Source of the DNA: Rhynochetos jubatus
Lineage: Eukaryota; Chordata; Aves; Eurypygiformes; Rhynochetidae
Direction of reading: 5' to 3'
Assembly: GCA_027574665.1 (NCBI GenBank)
Contig: CM050648.1
Coordinates: 63,815,363-63,879,362, forward strand
DNA: 64,000 nt
Shown here: one piece after another, positions 51,041-62,500 of the stretch
How positions within the stretch are numbered: the stretch's first letter is position 1
Layout of the letters: every line of letters begins with the position of its first letter
The notes under the pieces: generated by a model
Told to the model about the DNA's origin: nothing
Seen by the model: only the letters and a program-made list of their open reading frames with translations
Database searches by the model: none
Program-made: the position numbers and the translations under genes

Positions 51041-53593
51041 ATATATAGTGAGTAAGAGACAAAATGAGCAAGAAGCAGCAAATAAACAGCAGTTCTGTGA
51101 AAATGTAGCCACTCGGTAAGATTAATAAAAGTTCATGAGAGTTATTATTGCTCAAATACTGCACAGTAAGAAAGCATCTGCTGTCCAGCTCTTCTTAACA
51201 CTATCAGCCACACAGAACTTGGAGGGGTTTTGCTAAGTGCTTTTGTGCTTAGATTTCCTAAACCTTTCTAAGTCTCCACATGATGGAATTTCCCTGCTTC
51301 ATAAATACTCATAACCATTTTGTTAAACAACAACCAGCAGTCGTAAGATTAAGGTTTTGAGCCCACTGACATCTCACTTAATCATAAGTAATTTCCACCA
51401 TCTTTTTTGTCTGACCACCATACTTGCTGCTCTAACCTCCCACTGGCACAGAGACTAGCTAAATCATCCTCTGTGACTCTCCAGGTCCTTATGAGCCAGA
51501 GGAGTGAAAAGGCATGAGTCCTTAAGAACCACAATTAGTGTTGCAACAGCATCTAAACATCTGCATACTCAACTAGGATAAAATGTCTCTTTGTGGCTTT
51601 TCAATAATCATTACTGAAGTATCAGTCATGCAGCTTCCCAGATTAATGAGCGAAATACACTAATGATTCACCAGTGTCACTTCTGTGCAGGTGCTCAGGT
51701 GAAAAGAAAAAATAAAAAAAAAAATCAAAGTATCTCCTAAATTATTACCTCAGGACAGTTCACTGAATCAGTCAGTGACTTTCATTCCTTTCAGTTCCCT
51801 GAAGCAAAGCTGTCTTAAAGGTCATGGGTACCTCAGTGATGTCAAATATCTCTGTAGTATGTCCTCAGACCAAGCAGATTGATGGAGAGTAATTGAGAGG
51901 AGTTGCAACCTTCCTCCCTTCCTCACCCTGCTGTCTCTGCATTGCCACATGAGTCTTGTCCTGCTTCCTTCAGGCGAGGAGGTTGGGCCAGGTCCAGTAC
52001 CCAGCCCTGGGAACGCTGCCTTCCACAGCACAACACAGAGCTGGCAGAATCAGGAATATGAATGAAAGGAATTGGAGGCCATGCAGTTCTTGGGAGGAAC
52101 AAAGTTTCCTCATGGTGCAAAGCAATGCTTCCCAGAGATGATAGCCCCATGACAGCTCCATGCAGAGACGGTGGGAGAAGGAAGGCTGGAGCACCTATCT
52201 GACATGTCAGAAGGATCACATGAACCCCAAAAAGGCAAAACCCAAGCCAATGCAACTACATAATTAGCAACTGAAAAACCTTTTGAGAAGAAACACAGTC
52301 AGCAAGGCTATATACAATATCCAGCTGAGATCCAAGCGGACATTTTCAAGCTCTAGACACATCCTTGAACTACTGTAGCAACAGTGCTGAATCTCATAAG
52401 ACTGTTGGATATACAGACCTGCAAAGGATCTAAAATGAAGCAAACAAACAGGTGTGAAGTGCACATGTCTGTGTTCATCATGAAAGACAAGTGATGGTGA
52501 ATAAATGGAACAAATTTTCGCACTGCAAAAGAATCTCCAAAATTTCCCTTACGAGAATTATTATAGTGATTTGAAGACATCATTACATTTCCTCCATGCT
52601 TCTTTTTTTCACCCTAAAGCACTTCCATCCTGGAGTTACTTGTGAAGGAATTCATATTATTTCCAGCTTAGGAATTGGAGCACACATTAGGTCCTGGACC
52701 TAAAAATCCTTCTACTTTATACGCATAAGTATTGGTTCTGTTGTCTTGCAGGAGGTTTGACTAAAGGCTGCATGAGCATATAGATAATTTTATCCTTCTG
52801 TGAACTGAAAGGATCTGCTGAATCTTTTGAGGTTAGCCCAGCTGTAATAAAACTGGGTTGTAGTCATCTCTTGATCAGGTATGCCATTAGGTCTGGTGCG
52901 TACTGATCTTGTGATAGGTTATGCAAAATCTTTATTTCTTAAACAGTCATTTGAACGCTATATCCATTAAAGGGAAGTTAGCACATCATTTTGTTCTCCA
53001 GTTTTTCACGGGTCTTTTACCAGACTGAAAATTACACCTTATTTTCGTCCATTGTCTGAATGCCAAGCTGAGCATGGTTAATGCTGGTATGGTTTTGAAT
53101 TTTGTTTGTACTAATAATTATCATCAAACCTGGTTGGGTTGTGGAAGCACACAAGGTGACGCACTGTAGGTAAAGGTGTCACCAAGCTGTCAATCCTTGC
53201 TTGAAGGCATTTGGTGGGGTGGCATTTCTGTAAGATGACCACAATCCCTCTTTGCGAACGCAAGTAATTTCACATGGAGTAGGAAAACCCAGCTTTTCTG
53301 CTCCCTTCCGATTCCATCTCACCTGCTCAAAAACCACTCAAGAGACCATGTAGCAACAGCAGCTGGGAAAGGGTTTTTATGGTGTTTTGTGTTTATTACT
53401 GTTAACCTACAAAATCGGTGGCCTTCTTTCAGGCAGGATTTCTGGTTTTATTAATTCAAAATTAAAGCTTAGGGGTTTTCAAGGATGTCTCAAAGTTCTC
53501 ATTTCCAAACCCGTGAGGACCTTTCTCAACCATCGTTTCCCAAAAACGTGCTTTCACAACTACTGAACATCGGGAAGCGTTGGTGCTCCGAAC
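51041..53593. other. AT-rich stretch without recognisable genes
   Basis: Frames are at most 110 codons (minus 51923-52255), with overlapping frames on both strands at 51820-52260, so chance is the best explanation. CpG density starts to rise only from about 53500 towards the island. Confidence 0.6.
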
Positions 53594-53802
53594 TTGGTTA
53601 AAACCTACCTTTACAACCGAAGCATGAACACCGTGTGCCGTACAGTGGTTGCAGCCCCAAGGAACGCTTGCTTCGACGCGCTACATTTTCAAATCCCACT
53701 TGGCTCTTCTCTTGACTCCTCACCCTGGCCTGTCTGCCTGCGAGAACCAACTCCTCAAAAAGCTTTGGGTTTCAATCCCTTTTCCTCTTTCCCTGAACTG
53801 CA

Positions 53803-53990
53803 GCCGGGGACCAGCGCGGCCTTCGGGAGCCGGTTCGCCACCCCAGATGGCTGCGGCCCAGCGCGCCCCCCGCTGGTTTGCATAGGCGCGGCTGGCAGCC
53901 GGGGCCTGCTGCGGCGGCCCGGGGGGAGCTGGGCCTGCTCCCTCGCGGGCACCAAGCGGTAACCCAACAGCAGCAGAGGTTTATTTGCGC
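53803..53990. promoter_or_regulatory. Small, dense CpG island (possible promoter, enhancer or insulator)
   Basis: I count about 20 CpG dinucleotides between 53803 and 53990, in DNA where CpG is otherwise rare. The shoulder from 53520 to 53700 is also CpG-enriched. In birds and other vertebrates such islands usually mark promoters or constitutively unmethylated regulatory DNA. Inside are a near-consensus CTCF site (53863-53876), a YY1-like 'agatggctgcgg' (about 53845) and 'tttgcata' next to the CTCF site. Just downstream, 'cccaataaataaaac' (about 53999) gives CCAAT- and TATA-like words. The 122-codon frame across it (53594-53962) is probably only a by-product of high GC. No transcript direction can be fixed. 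On the minus strand a good donor 'aaag/gtaggt' occurs at 53604-53610. Confidence 0.6.
53863..53876 (-). promoter_or_regulatory. CTCF-like binding site
   Basis: On the minus strand the 14 bases read CCAGCGGGGGGCGC. The common CTCF core is CCASYAGRKGGCRS, and 13 of 14 positions agree (the A at position 6 is G). It lies in the centre of the CpG island and continues GC-rich on both sides. Binding is inferred from the motif alone. Confidence 0.5.
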
Positions 53991-53999
53991 TGTGCTGGC

Positions 54000-56900
54000 C
54001 CAATAAATAAAACTGATCTTGCCTCTGTGACTAGGAATCAATCAAAAGCAAGTGGGAAAACGCGCTGGGAATGACGGCAAACAGAGGTGTGGGAGCTGCT
54101 TTCTCGGGTGATCTGTTACAATCAGGGGGAGACCGAGCACGTGGTAGGCGCAGCGGTGGTGAAAACTTCCTCCAAGGTGTGATGGTGGGGCATTTCCACA
54201 GCTCTTACTCAATCAGTTAAAACTGGTCTTAATATGACATCTAAGCTCAGCTGAGTTTTTACTTCTGAAATAGTTTTTCGAATTATCTTGGCAGTTTCAA
54301 AGACCTTTTTTTTTTTTTTCCTGTCAGAATACCAGAACGGTTTAAGACACGTTATGAATAAACTGACAGAAATGCACTGTTTTCTCTCTAAAATAAAACC
54401 AAACAAATAAATAAAAGAGTAAGGTTTTCTGGGTGCACGGGATTTGACACAAAAAGCATCTGAAAGTACATCCCAGACCTGAGCGTCAGCTCTTGGCTTC
54501 GCCACACTGAAGAGGAAAATTAACCGGTTTAAGAAATGCATATGAAATTTCCCATCTGGCTAACAACATGGATGTTTCTGCTCACTGTGACAATCTGAAA
54601 AAGCTTCTGAGATGTTTTAAAGTCAGTGTTTATATCTAAAAAGCCAAATCTTCCACAGCTAAGGTGGCCCTCCCTGCTTCCCTAGGATATAAATTAAGAC
54701 AATAAAGTACATCTGAAACTCATTTTTAAAGGTGCACAGCCGTGTTATACATTATTTGATAAGTGCTCTTTAAAATCCATCTTCTTACGCTGACATGAGC
54801 ATTTAATTTCAAAGTTGTTTTTGTCCTCCATCATGGAACATTTAAATCTTGTGTTTAAAGCACATAGATTTGTTGTTTGTATTTACTTGCTAATCAGCTT
54901 AGCATTCCTAAATACATGTGTCATGTGAAGGTATACTGCTAAAATTCCTGACTTTCCAAGGCTTCGGGTACTTTGGAAAAACCAATGATGTTATGACAGA
55001 CAGGTAAAGAGCACCATAAAGCTGTCTGCTAGATACAGTGTATGCAGAAGCAATTTGCCTTCTAAAACTCTGAACATGATATTCTCTAATATTTCCTGGC
55101 AGATCTTCAGTAGCTAGAAAATAAGCATTTCCATATGTAAGAAAATATTCCTTTGAAATGTAGATTTTTCTTTACAAGAAAAGAACACGGAGAGAATTGC
55201 ATTTTTAAGCTAAGGGTTCATTATTATTTATTTTTCTGCTTTGAAAAATGTTGTGCATTTCCCATACAGCACTTAGGTGGTAATTGCAATTCTAGTGTGA
55301 GCTGAATTATTCTTAACAAACCTCCTAGCTGGTTTTGTCCACTAAGAATAATTTTGCAATAAACAATTTTTGGCTAATACTTTAGCTCCTCAACAAATAC
55401 TTGGATTATGTTAAATTTAATATACTGCAGCGTACATTACTGCCTTTACCTAAAGTCTGAAGTATGTTCACAACACTGTCTCTCCGTTCCACTGCTTTTC
55501 TAGGGTGTTTTCCCCTTTAAGGAAAGCAGTTTAAAATGGTTGCTAGTCATCTCAGTTGCTGCAACCACATGATGCAATCTATTGTCAAATTAGTGGGTGG
55601 CAGCAAGTGGAAACAGATTTCACCAGCAATAAAGCCTGTCACATGATTTCATCTGTTCACAGTCATACAATCTCTTTTAGCCCGTTCCTCCTGTTTGATC
55701 CGAAGGCCCTGTCCACATGGAAGCTGATCTTTGCTACCTTAACAGCGACTGCTAAATAACAGGGTTTCTCTTTGTGGTTGGTTTTCACTAAGTGGCATTT
55801 TGGAAGTGTACAGGGAATTAAACCATTTAGCACAGAAAATTTTGCACATTTTTCCAAAAGTAGGCCAAGTGCACAAATGTTTTGCCAAGTCAGAACTAAA
55901 GTTACACAGAATAGACTAGTTGCAACAAAAAGTCCAAATCTAATTAAGGTCTTATAAAAGCTTATACTTTTAAAAGCTGAGCCTACTGTACATATTTATA
56001 ACATGTACATGAAAAGTATATCTGCAGTACAAATAAAGTAATCTCTCTAGCATTAAGTTAGCAGTAATCACATATGAATCAGCAAAAAGATGGGAGGGGG
56101 AGCAAAGGTGGAGAACAACTTGGTATAAAAATAGCTCCAAATTTATCATGTAAATGTAAAATTAAAATATTTTAACCAGAATAATTTTGGTTTTCTTACA
56201 GAAAAGAAGCTTCCGAGTCAAGTTATGAGACTTGACTTTTAAGTGCCATTACAGTCGCCCACACAAAATATAAAGCCAATTGCGTGTTCTTGGTTCTTGC
56301 TGTTTACGAAGTATCTTCAGCCCTGCCTGGTACAGCAGAGCCAACAAATTCCAGGTCTCAGGACCAAGGTCTTGGATTTTCATATTCATCTTGTAATAAT
56401 AATACGAGGGAGAGTGGGGAATGGGAAGCATAGACACAGCAGCAAAAAGCTTGGTAGAAAACCATAGTGAGGATGACAGAAGACATCAGCCTACCACTCT
56501 GTATACCACACCTGAAAGCCAACTGAAGCAGTCATAGGGACTCAGGGACTCTCTCACCCTTGTATCACAGACATTCTGTATTTCCCAAAAGACTTCTGGA
56601 AGAGAGCAATGATCTTGTGTACTAATAACCTACAGCAAAGACCATGTGTCAAAGAGTGCAAGTTCCCTTCTGACACGTCAACGCCAGGGAAACGTGGTTT
56701 CTCGTAGCCCCCTGCTCAGGGCTAGGCCTTTAACAAAACAACACTGCATAACTAATCGCCTGCAATATTGCTCTACAACAACTATCTATCCCTGTTTGTA
56801 ATGAGGACAAATGTAATGTTCTTCAGAAATAGCTCTCGGCACCCTGGACCACCAGCTGAACATTGATTATTCGTGAATAATGTGATTCCCACTTAATAGG

Positions 56901-57280
56901 TTGGTCAGTTAAATTAAACATAAATATATGTGCTGTCAAATAACATTCAAAGGCCAATGCATAAATTTTTCTGGAGAAGTAAATGTCACAGACTTCATTT
57001 TTGGAGAACTGCAAGGTAATATGCAGATCAATAGGATCACCATTTCCTTAACAACTCTGGAAACGCTAGATACAGTGCACAGCATGTGTTCGAATTTCTC
57101 AGCCCTTACTCAGATCAGCTTTGACTACAAAAGGAATCTGGCTATAAAATATATCTGACAACACCTAGTGCTGCATCCTCTATAAACTTTCCATTGAAAT
57201 TTTGTTCTGTTTGCAGTGTAGGAAATTGGGAAGCCTGGAAAAAAATAGAGTGCTGGATCTAAATGTGTGTCCAATTCAGA
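54000..57280. other. AT-rich stretch without recognisable genes
   Basis: After the island the sequence returns to AT-rich DNA. It has a T14 run at 54306-54319 and frames of at most 110 codons (minus 54209-54541). No protein family, RNA or mobile element was recognised. Confidence 0.6.
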
Positions 57281-57355
57281 AAAGCACTGAGCATGTGCTT
57301 AACTTTACTCGGGTCTTAAGGTCCCCTAAAGTTAAACACATGCTTAGACATTTAG
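57281..57355. mobile_element. Probable fossil palindromic element (nonautonomous DNA-transposon-like)
   Basis: Arms 'agcatgtgcttaacttta' (57290-57307) and 'taaagttaaacacatgct' (57327-57344) pair at 17 of 18 positions around a 19-base loop. Weaker pairing extends about ten bases further out on both sides. The words 'agcacatgcttaactttaa' and their complement are, from general knowledge, typical of ancient palindromic repeats common in turtles, crocodilians and birds. I cannot name the family without a repeat library. The erosion suggests an old insertion. Confidence 0.55.
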
Positions 57356-57497
57356 TAGGTGTATCTGCTGGGTTCAGTGCTAAAACTACTTTATTAGTGA
57401 GGATGTAGTTTCACAGACACAAATAAATACAATAAACTTGAGAGATTATGAGAGGCAGAAGTCCCCAGTCTTAGAGTTTAAGGCCCTCCTTTTGTGT

Positions 57498-57591
57498 ATG
57501 CAGTCATTCATGTGAACAGATCCGTATTTAATTGTATTTCATTTCATTTCAAACACATTGTATTTCATGTAGTCATTCTTGTAAACAGACC
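57498..57591 (+). repeat. Diverged 25-bp direct repeat, 69 bp apart
   Basis: 'atgcagtcattcatgtgaac' at 57498 and 'atgtagtcattcttgtaaac' at 57567 belong to 25-base copies agreeing at 21 positions. The second copy continues into 'ctgcttgcaaaaaaatattt' and a series of 'ttgca' / 'tgcaa' words up to about 57710. This suggests an old repeat family rather than unique DNA. Confidence 0.5.
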
Positions 57592-60229
57592 TGCTTGCAA
57601 AAAAATATTTATGCAAGAAGAGCGAGTATTTGCACATCTAAGGATCCATTTTGCATGGGCAAATAGTTGTTTACACGTACAAATGAAAAATAGGGATACA
57701 CAGATATGCAAGTGACTCTGAAATCTTGAAACATGTTGCCTTACAGGATGAAGCTGGAAGAATGTCAACAGGCAAGAATTATCCACAGTTGTGTATGCAT
57801 TTGGAATTAGTTCTAAAGGCTCCGCAGAAAGAATCTACTGCAGTAAACATTTCATCGTCACTAATTCTGTCCAGATCCATTCGAAGCATATCCCCTTCTG
57901 AAGATCTGTTAATACATTTTCAGTTGAGAGGACAATCAGCAAACCCTTTGTTCAGAAAGCTGCTAAAATTAGATTGATCTTGAGACACGTATCGTGAAAA
58001 AATATCAGGACTTGGTTCACTCTCAAGGAAAAAAAAAACTAAAACAAAAACCTGAAAAAACAAAACTACTGAGGATCTGAGAGCAAAATCTGGCTCTCGG
58101 TATTTTAAAACAAAAAAACCACCCTGAACATGCACTGGTTGCTATAGAGAGAACCTCTTACTTTCAACCACAATTGCAGATGTGGTGGGGTTGAAGTGAG
58201 TATGTATGTCTGATAATGTTTAACAGCTACATAAAAGATGCACAAAAATGATCTGAGGGGTTTTTTTCCCAAAAAGTATCAGATAATTGTAAGTTATGCA
58301 CTGACTACCCAAAGGAATATAAGAGCATTCCACAAATAACTGAGACTTAAGTAACCTTAAACAAAACACAACACTTGGCCAAACAGTAGTGCTTGTTTAG
58401 AGATAGTACATTAAAAACAGTAAAATAAACCATGCATTAAACAATAGACAAATGTAAAGAATTTACACATCGTTGCCCGGTCTCTGTCTGTGGAAAACCA
58501 TGAAAGAAAGTCTGCAGTCACTAATGAGAAGCAAAGAGAAGCACACCTTACCGCTTGGTGTAGTAAAGAAAGTTCACTGCCAGGGTATCCTCACCTCATT
58601 CCCCACCCAGATCACTGCCTTTCTTGGCACATTTAAGTCCTTCCCACCATAAATAAAGCTAAGTGCACAGACTTTCCTCAGTAGAAGAGGTAGCATAGTG
58701 TGGTGAAAAAGTTCCCGCTGTTGGAAGTTATTAATACTTAACGCTTAGATTGCAGTAGCACCGAGAGGCTGCTGATTAGGGCCACACCGTTCTAGGTGTA
58801 AGGCAAAAATAGAGGAAGGAACAGTCTCTGCCTCAGAGTTTAGATTCACTTACACAGCTCCATCAAGCAATTTCTGTACCATTTTCTGGATTTATCTTCT
58901 GTATAGTGCGGGCCCAAGTTCATTGTCAAACTGCTATTTTTCCAAGCCATTTTTATGAGGACTTGGGTTTAGCTGCCTTCTTCAGCACCTCTTCAAGCCG
59001 CTGTTGGTGCCTGCTGGGGGGTAGGAAGTGTGAGCTAGTGGGACCAGAGCTGGGGTGGGCTGCAGAGAGAAGATGCAGTAGCCATGCCATGTGTTCCAAG
59101 AAGGGTTGGCTCACATGCGCAAAGCCACAGCATAACTCTCCACACGAAGATGTGCCCCCAAGCTTACATTGCTCAGGCTAGCAAGGTGAAGACTTAAGAG
59201 AACATAAATTCATCTTCACAGATATATACCAGTCATTAACATGGGGGATGACAATGGGCTGCTGAAGCTAAGAACAATTTTGGCACAAGAAGAAATGGCT
59301 GCGAAATAGCCAGGGGGTTTAGAATCTGTTTCTTAACCATCAGAGTAGTGAGATTTTGAAGCAGCCAGCCTTTAGAAAGAAAAAAGGGGCAAAATCCTTA
59401 GGTATTTTTGATACGAAGCACAACCAGTTCATGAAAAGCACAGTGGGCCGTGACCACCCCTAACTGCAGAGAACTGGCCTTAATGAGTAAGAGCTCAGGT
59501 TTCTAAAGGGTATTCTCTACAGCATTCATGTGTTTATCATTCTCAGACAATCCAGGATTCACATGATGTTGACAACTGTAATATATTCTTTGTAAATTGC
59601 AATTGGATCTTTGAATCTCCAGACAGTTGAGAAACTAGTTTCTCTCACCTGTTTAATTAACCATGTCATGTTTTCCAGAGAGAATTAATTGTCTCAGTGA
59701 AGCAGTAAGGAGACTCAAAGGTTCGAAAGAAAAATAAATACGAGCACGAAGCAGGGTAAACATTTATCCAATAAACATTTTCACAGCTGAGTTTCAAACT
59801 GCTCATGTTCCAGCTTCTTATATTTTATCATCTCATCCCATTTGGTCCTGGCACCACATCTCTTTAGGATATGTCTCACGGGAAAACACTGCCTTGGTAA
59901 TCAAAACATTTAAACTGTAAAAGAAATATAAAACAATTCTCAAGGAAGTTTTATGGTGCAGTGACTGTTCTGAGACCAAATTGTAACTTTTCCCTGCCTG
60001 GTCCTTAACAATTGATGAATAGAATTGGTTTTATATCAGGCTAACTCTACCCTGATCAGATCAAGGTTTAGCAGATGTTGCCTCTGAGTAGAAGCCAGTA
60101 ACTCTCCTGGTGACAAGCACAGTGCGTCTTCCTTTTTGTGCTGTCCCTGAGATTGGCTGTTGCTGTTTTCCACAGCCAGAGTTAACCCTAAAAGTGTTAA
60201 TTTTAACCAAATTGAAACAGCTTGCTGCC

Positions 60230-60255
60230 TTTTTTTTGTTGGTTTTTTTTTTTTT
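60230..60255. repeat. T-rich low-complexity tract
   Basis: Two T runs (8 and 13) separated by 'gttgg'. Simple sequence. Confidence 0.85.
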
Positions 60256-61083
60256 GCAACTGCTTTCACTTCTGCTTTTACCACCATATTTTTTAGCATT
60301 ACCCTGAGAAAGGAGTAAACAGTTGCACGTGAAAAGGAGAAATGAAAATCCTCTTCAGATAGCTGTTCCTACCGTGGAAAGCGTTTTTAGCATTTAGCGG
60401 TGGTTACACGATGGAAGAAAACCTTCAGGGTACCTGTGAGATGGCTAAAGTGGCAATCACTGAAATGATGATGTTAATCATTGTCAATTCAACCCTGAGA
60501 GGGCTGAGGCCCTGAAAGTTTCTAATTCTCTGTAACATGATTCCACACAGAATATTAAAGGGAAAGACCAGCATTTAACATTTAAACTGAGCAACTTCTT
60601 CCTTAAAAAAAGGAATCGGAGCAAGTCATGAAAAGTACACTGCATTTCAGTGAGAAGAGTTTCATTTTGGGGAAGGGGAAAAAAAGTATATTTTGCCTTT
60701 GGAAATGTCCTCATCGTTTTGCAAGCCTCGTACTTATAGCCTTCAATATTTCTTAGCCCTTAGAAGAACTGTTGCGGTACCTGCATTTAGAAGCAGGTTT
60801 TAGTGCTGGTCTCCTCAAAGGTTTTCTAACCCTTTAGGTCAGATATTCAAAAAACCAGACCAATATACCGTAGCTCCAGTGAAGTCAACAGAGATAAGCC
60901 GTTTATCATAACCAGTTAAAGGTCCCCCTTCACATATTTCAGCTCTAAAGAGCAGTAAATCTCGTAGGAAAAATAGACAGCATGCAGTCAGATAAGTTTA
61001 TTTTTGGAACCTGATGATATATTAAGTATGGTTTAGATTTTGCATTAGTCAAACAATACTGAGAAACACCTTCCTTTGTTGGG

Positions 61084-61121
61084 TTTTTTTGGTTTGGTTT
61101 TTTTTTTTTTTATTTTTATTT
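61084..61121. repeat. T-rich low-complexity tract
   Basis: T runs interrupted by GG and A, including a run of more than 12 T. Simple sequence. Confidence 0.85.
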
Positions 61122-62362
61122 CGGGGTGGTTCAGTATAAATCCTAAATGATTAATTGATGCTTTAGTAATTCCATGTCTGTATGTCCTTGATCTCTTTTT
61201 GACTTTCTCTTCCACTCATACTTCTGCATGTGCATGTCTGTATTTAAATCTGCTCTTGTTGTCTCTAACTAGATGGCAAAATTCCTACATCTGCACTTCC
61301 CAGGTTTTCTGTGCAGCAAAGACCTGGCAGCTCCTTGTGCAGTCCTGGGCATCCAGCCCTTCTGAAATCAACCTCCAGGTGTCAGAGTGCCTCAGCAACC
61401 GGGCAGACTACATAGATATTCTTGAAAGACCCAGCCCTTTCAGATTAGCAGAAATACAGAATTTCTCTTCCTGTGAATAAAGGAGGAGAGTCAGGAAGTC
61501 CAAGGAGCCATCTGATTTTCTTGACTGAACACTACTGCAGTGCTTGGAGCAGGTCATTGACACATCTCAAGATGCAGCCCCAACATTCCCCAAGCAGCCC
61601 AGCGGGCAGTGTCGGAGGGAAATGCATTTACCCCATTTGAACTGTGTAGATACAACTGGTGGTGTGGCTCATCTGCTCTTTTTGAACTGACAACTGCAAG
61701 AAGCAAGACTGTGATTGCTGCTTGTTGAATACCTGCCCAAGGAGAGGGAGGCTTTGAGGGAGGCTTCCCCACCTCCCCTCAACTCACACACCTGCTCCTG
61801 GCCAGCCACAGTCTGGCCATGGGTAAAGGCAATAAACTCTGCAGCATGAGAAACAAGCAGGCTGCTGAACCTTGCATGTGCCAGAGAGCCATTCCGAGGA
61901 ACTGAATAAGTGATTTTTTTAAAAGATGTGCTTATAAATCATTAAAGGGACATGGTACAGGCTTGGGGTTTGTTTTGCAAGCTAGAATGGGAATTTTAAC
62001 ATCCGTATTTCAAAACACACGCTCCCCTTTGCGCTCCCATTTCCTGTGGACGGCATCCAAATATAACCTTTCGTTTCTTGAAGAGCACTGTCTTATATTT
62101 ATTTGGTAGAATAAGCAAACAGCTGACTACAGGCACATCCAGGGGGCTCTTTTAAAACTATCCACTAACATCAAGATAAGTGCATTTCAAACATCCCCCA
62201 GGAACTTCAAAAATACACCACTCACCTGCTACCAGCTGTTTCGCTTACTTTTATTTCAGTGGAGCTGGAATAGGCTCGTCTCAACCCGTTGTGATCCCTC
62301 AAAGCCTGAAACCGGCCCCACCTCTGTTGTGTTGAACACGGTGGGAAAAAGCAGGCTGAGCA

Positions 62363-62500
62363 TCGTAGAATCATAGAATCACAGAATGGTTTGGGCTGAA
62401 GGGACCTTAAAGACCATCTAGTTCCAACCCCCCTGCCATGGGCAGGGACACCCTCCACTAGACCAGGTTGCTCAAAGCCTCGTCCAGCCTGGCCTTGAAG
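62363..62500 (-). mobile_element. CR1 retrotransposon 3' end, 5'-truncated
   Basis: The cleanest CR1 end in the window. On the plus strand it reads 'tcgtagaatcatagaatcac', 'agaatggtttgggctgaagg', 'gaccttaaagaccatctagt', 'ctgccatgggcagggacacc', 'aaagcctcgtccagcctggc'. Three tandem 8-base 3' repeats are still clear. It shares subfamily wording with the 50901 copy and with the plus-strand 2131 copy. Similarity ends after 'ccttgaa', the usual type of 5' truncation. On the minus strand it lies inside the 78-codon frame 62222-62458, which is repeat-derived and not a gene. Confidence 0.97.

Larger units (their letters stand above)
57720..62362. other. AT-rich stretch without recognisable genes
   Basis: Frames are at most 93 codons. 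At 61317-61480 an AG-preceded, plus-strand open segment ends '..RLAEIQNFSSCE' with its TAA inside an AATAAA. It is mildly exon-like but has an interfering AG just upstream. T-rich tracts lie at 60230-60255 and 61084-61121. No mobile element was recognised. Confidence 0.55.

Noticed and set aside
53594-53962. 122-codon frame through the CpG island
   Set aside because: High GC removes stop codons. The first half is ordinary sequence and the second half is P/G/R-rich. No homologue was recognised.
60465-60520. C-box (ATGATGA) followed by several CTGA words, as in a box C/D snoRNA
   Set aside because: No terminal stem, and CTGA words are common. Not enough to call an RNA gene.
61317-61480. Exon-like segment ending in a stop inside AATAAA
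   Set aside because: Another AG lies 13 bases upstream of the acceptor, and the upstream part of the frame is equally open, so nothing marks an exon edge.
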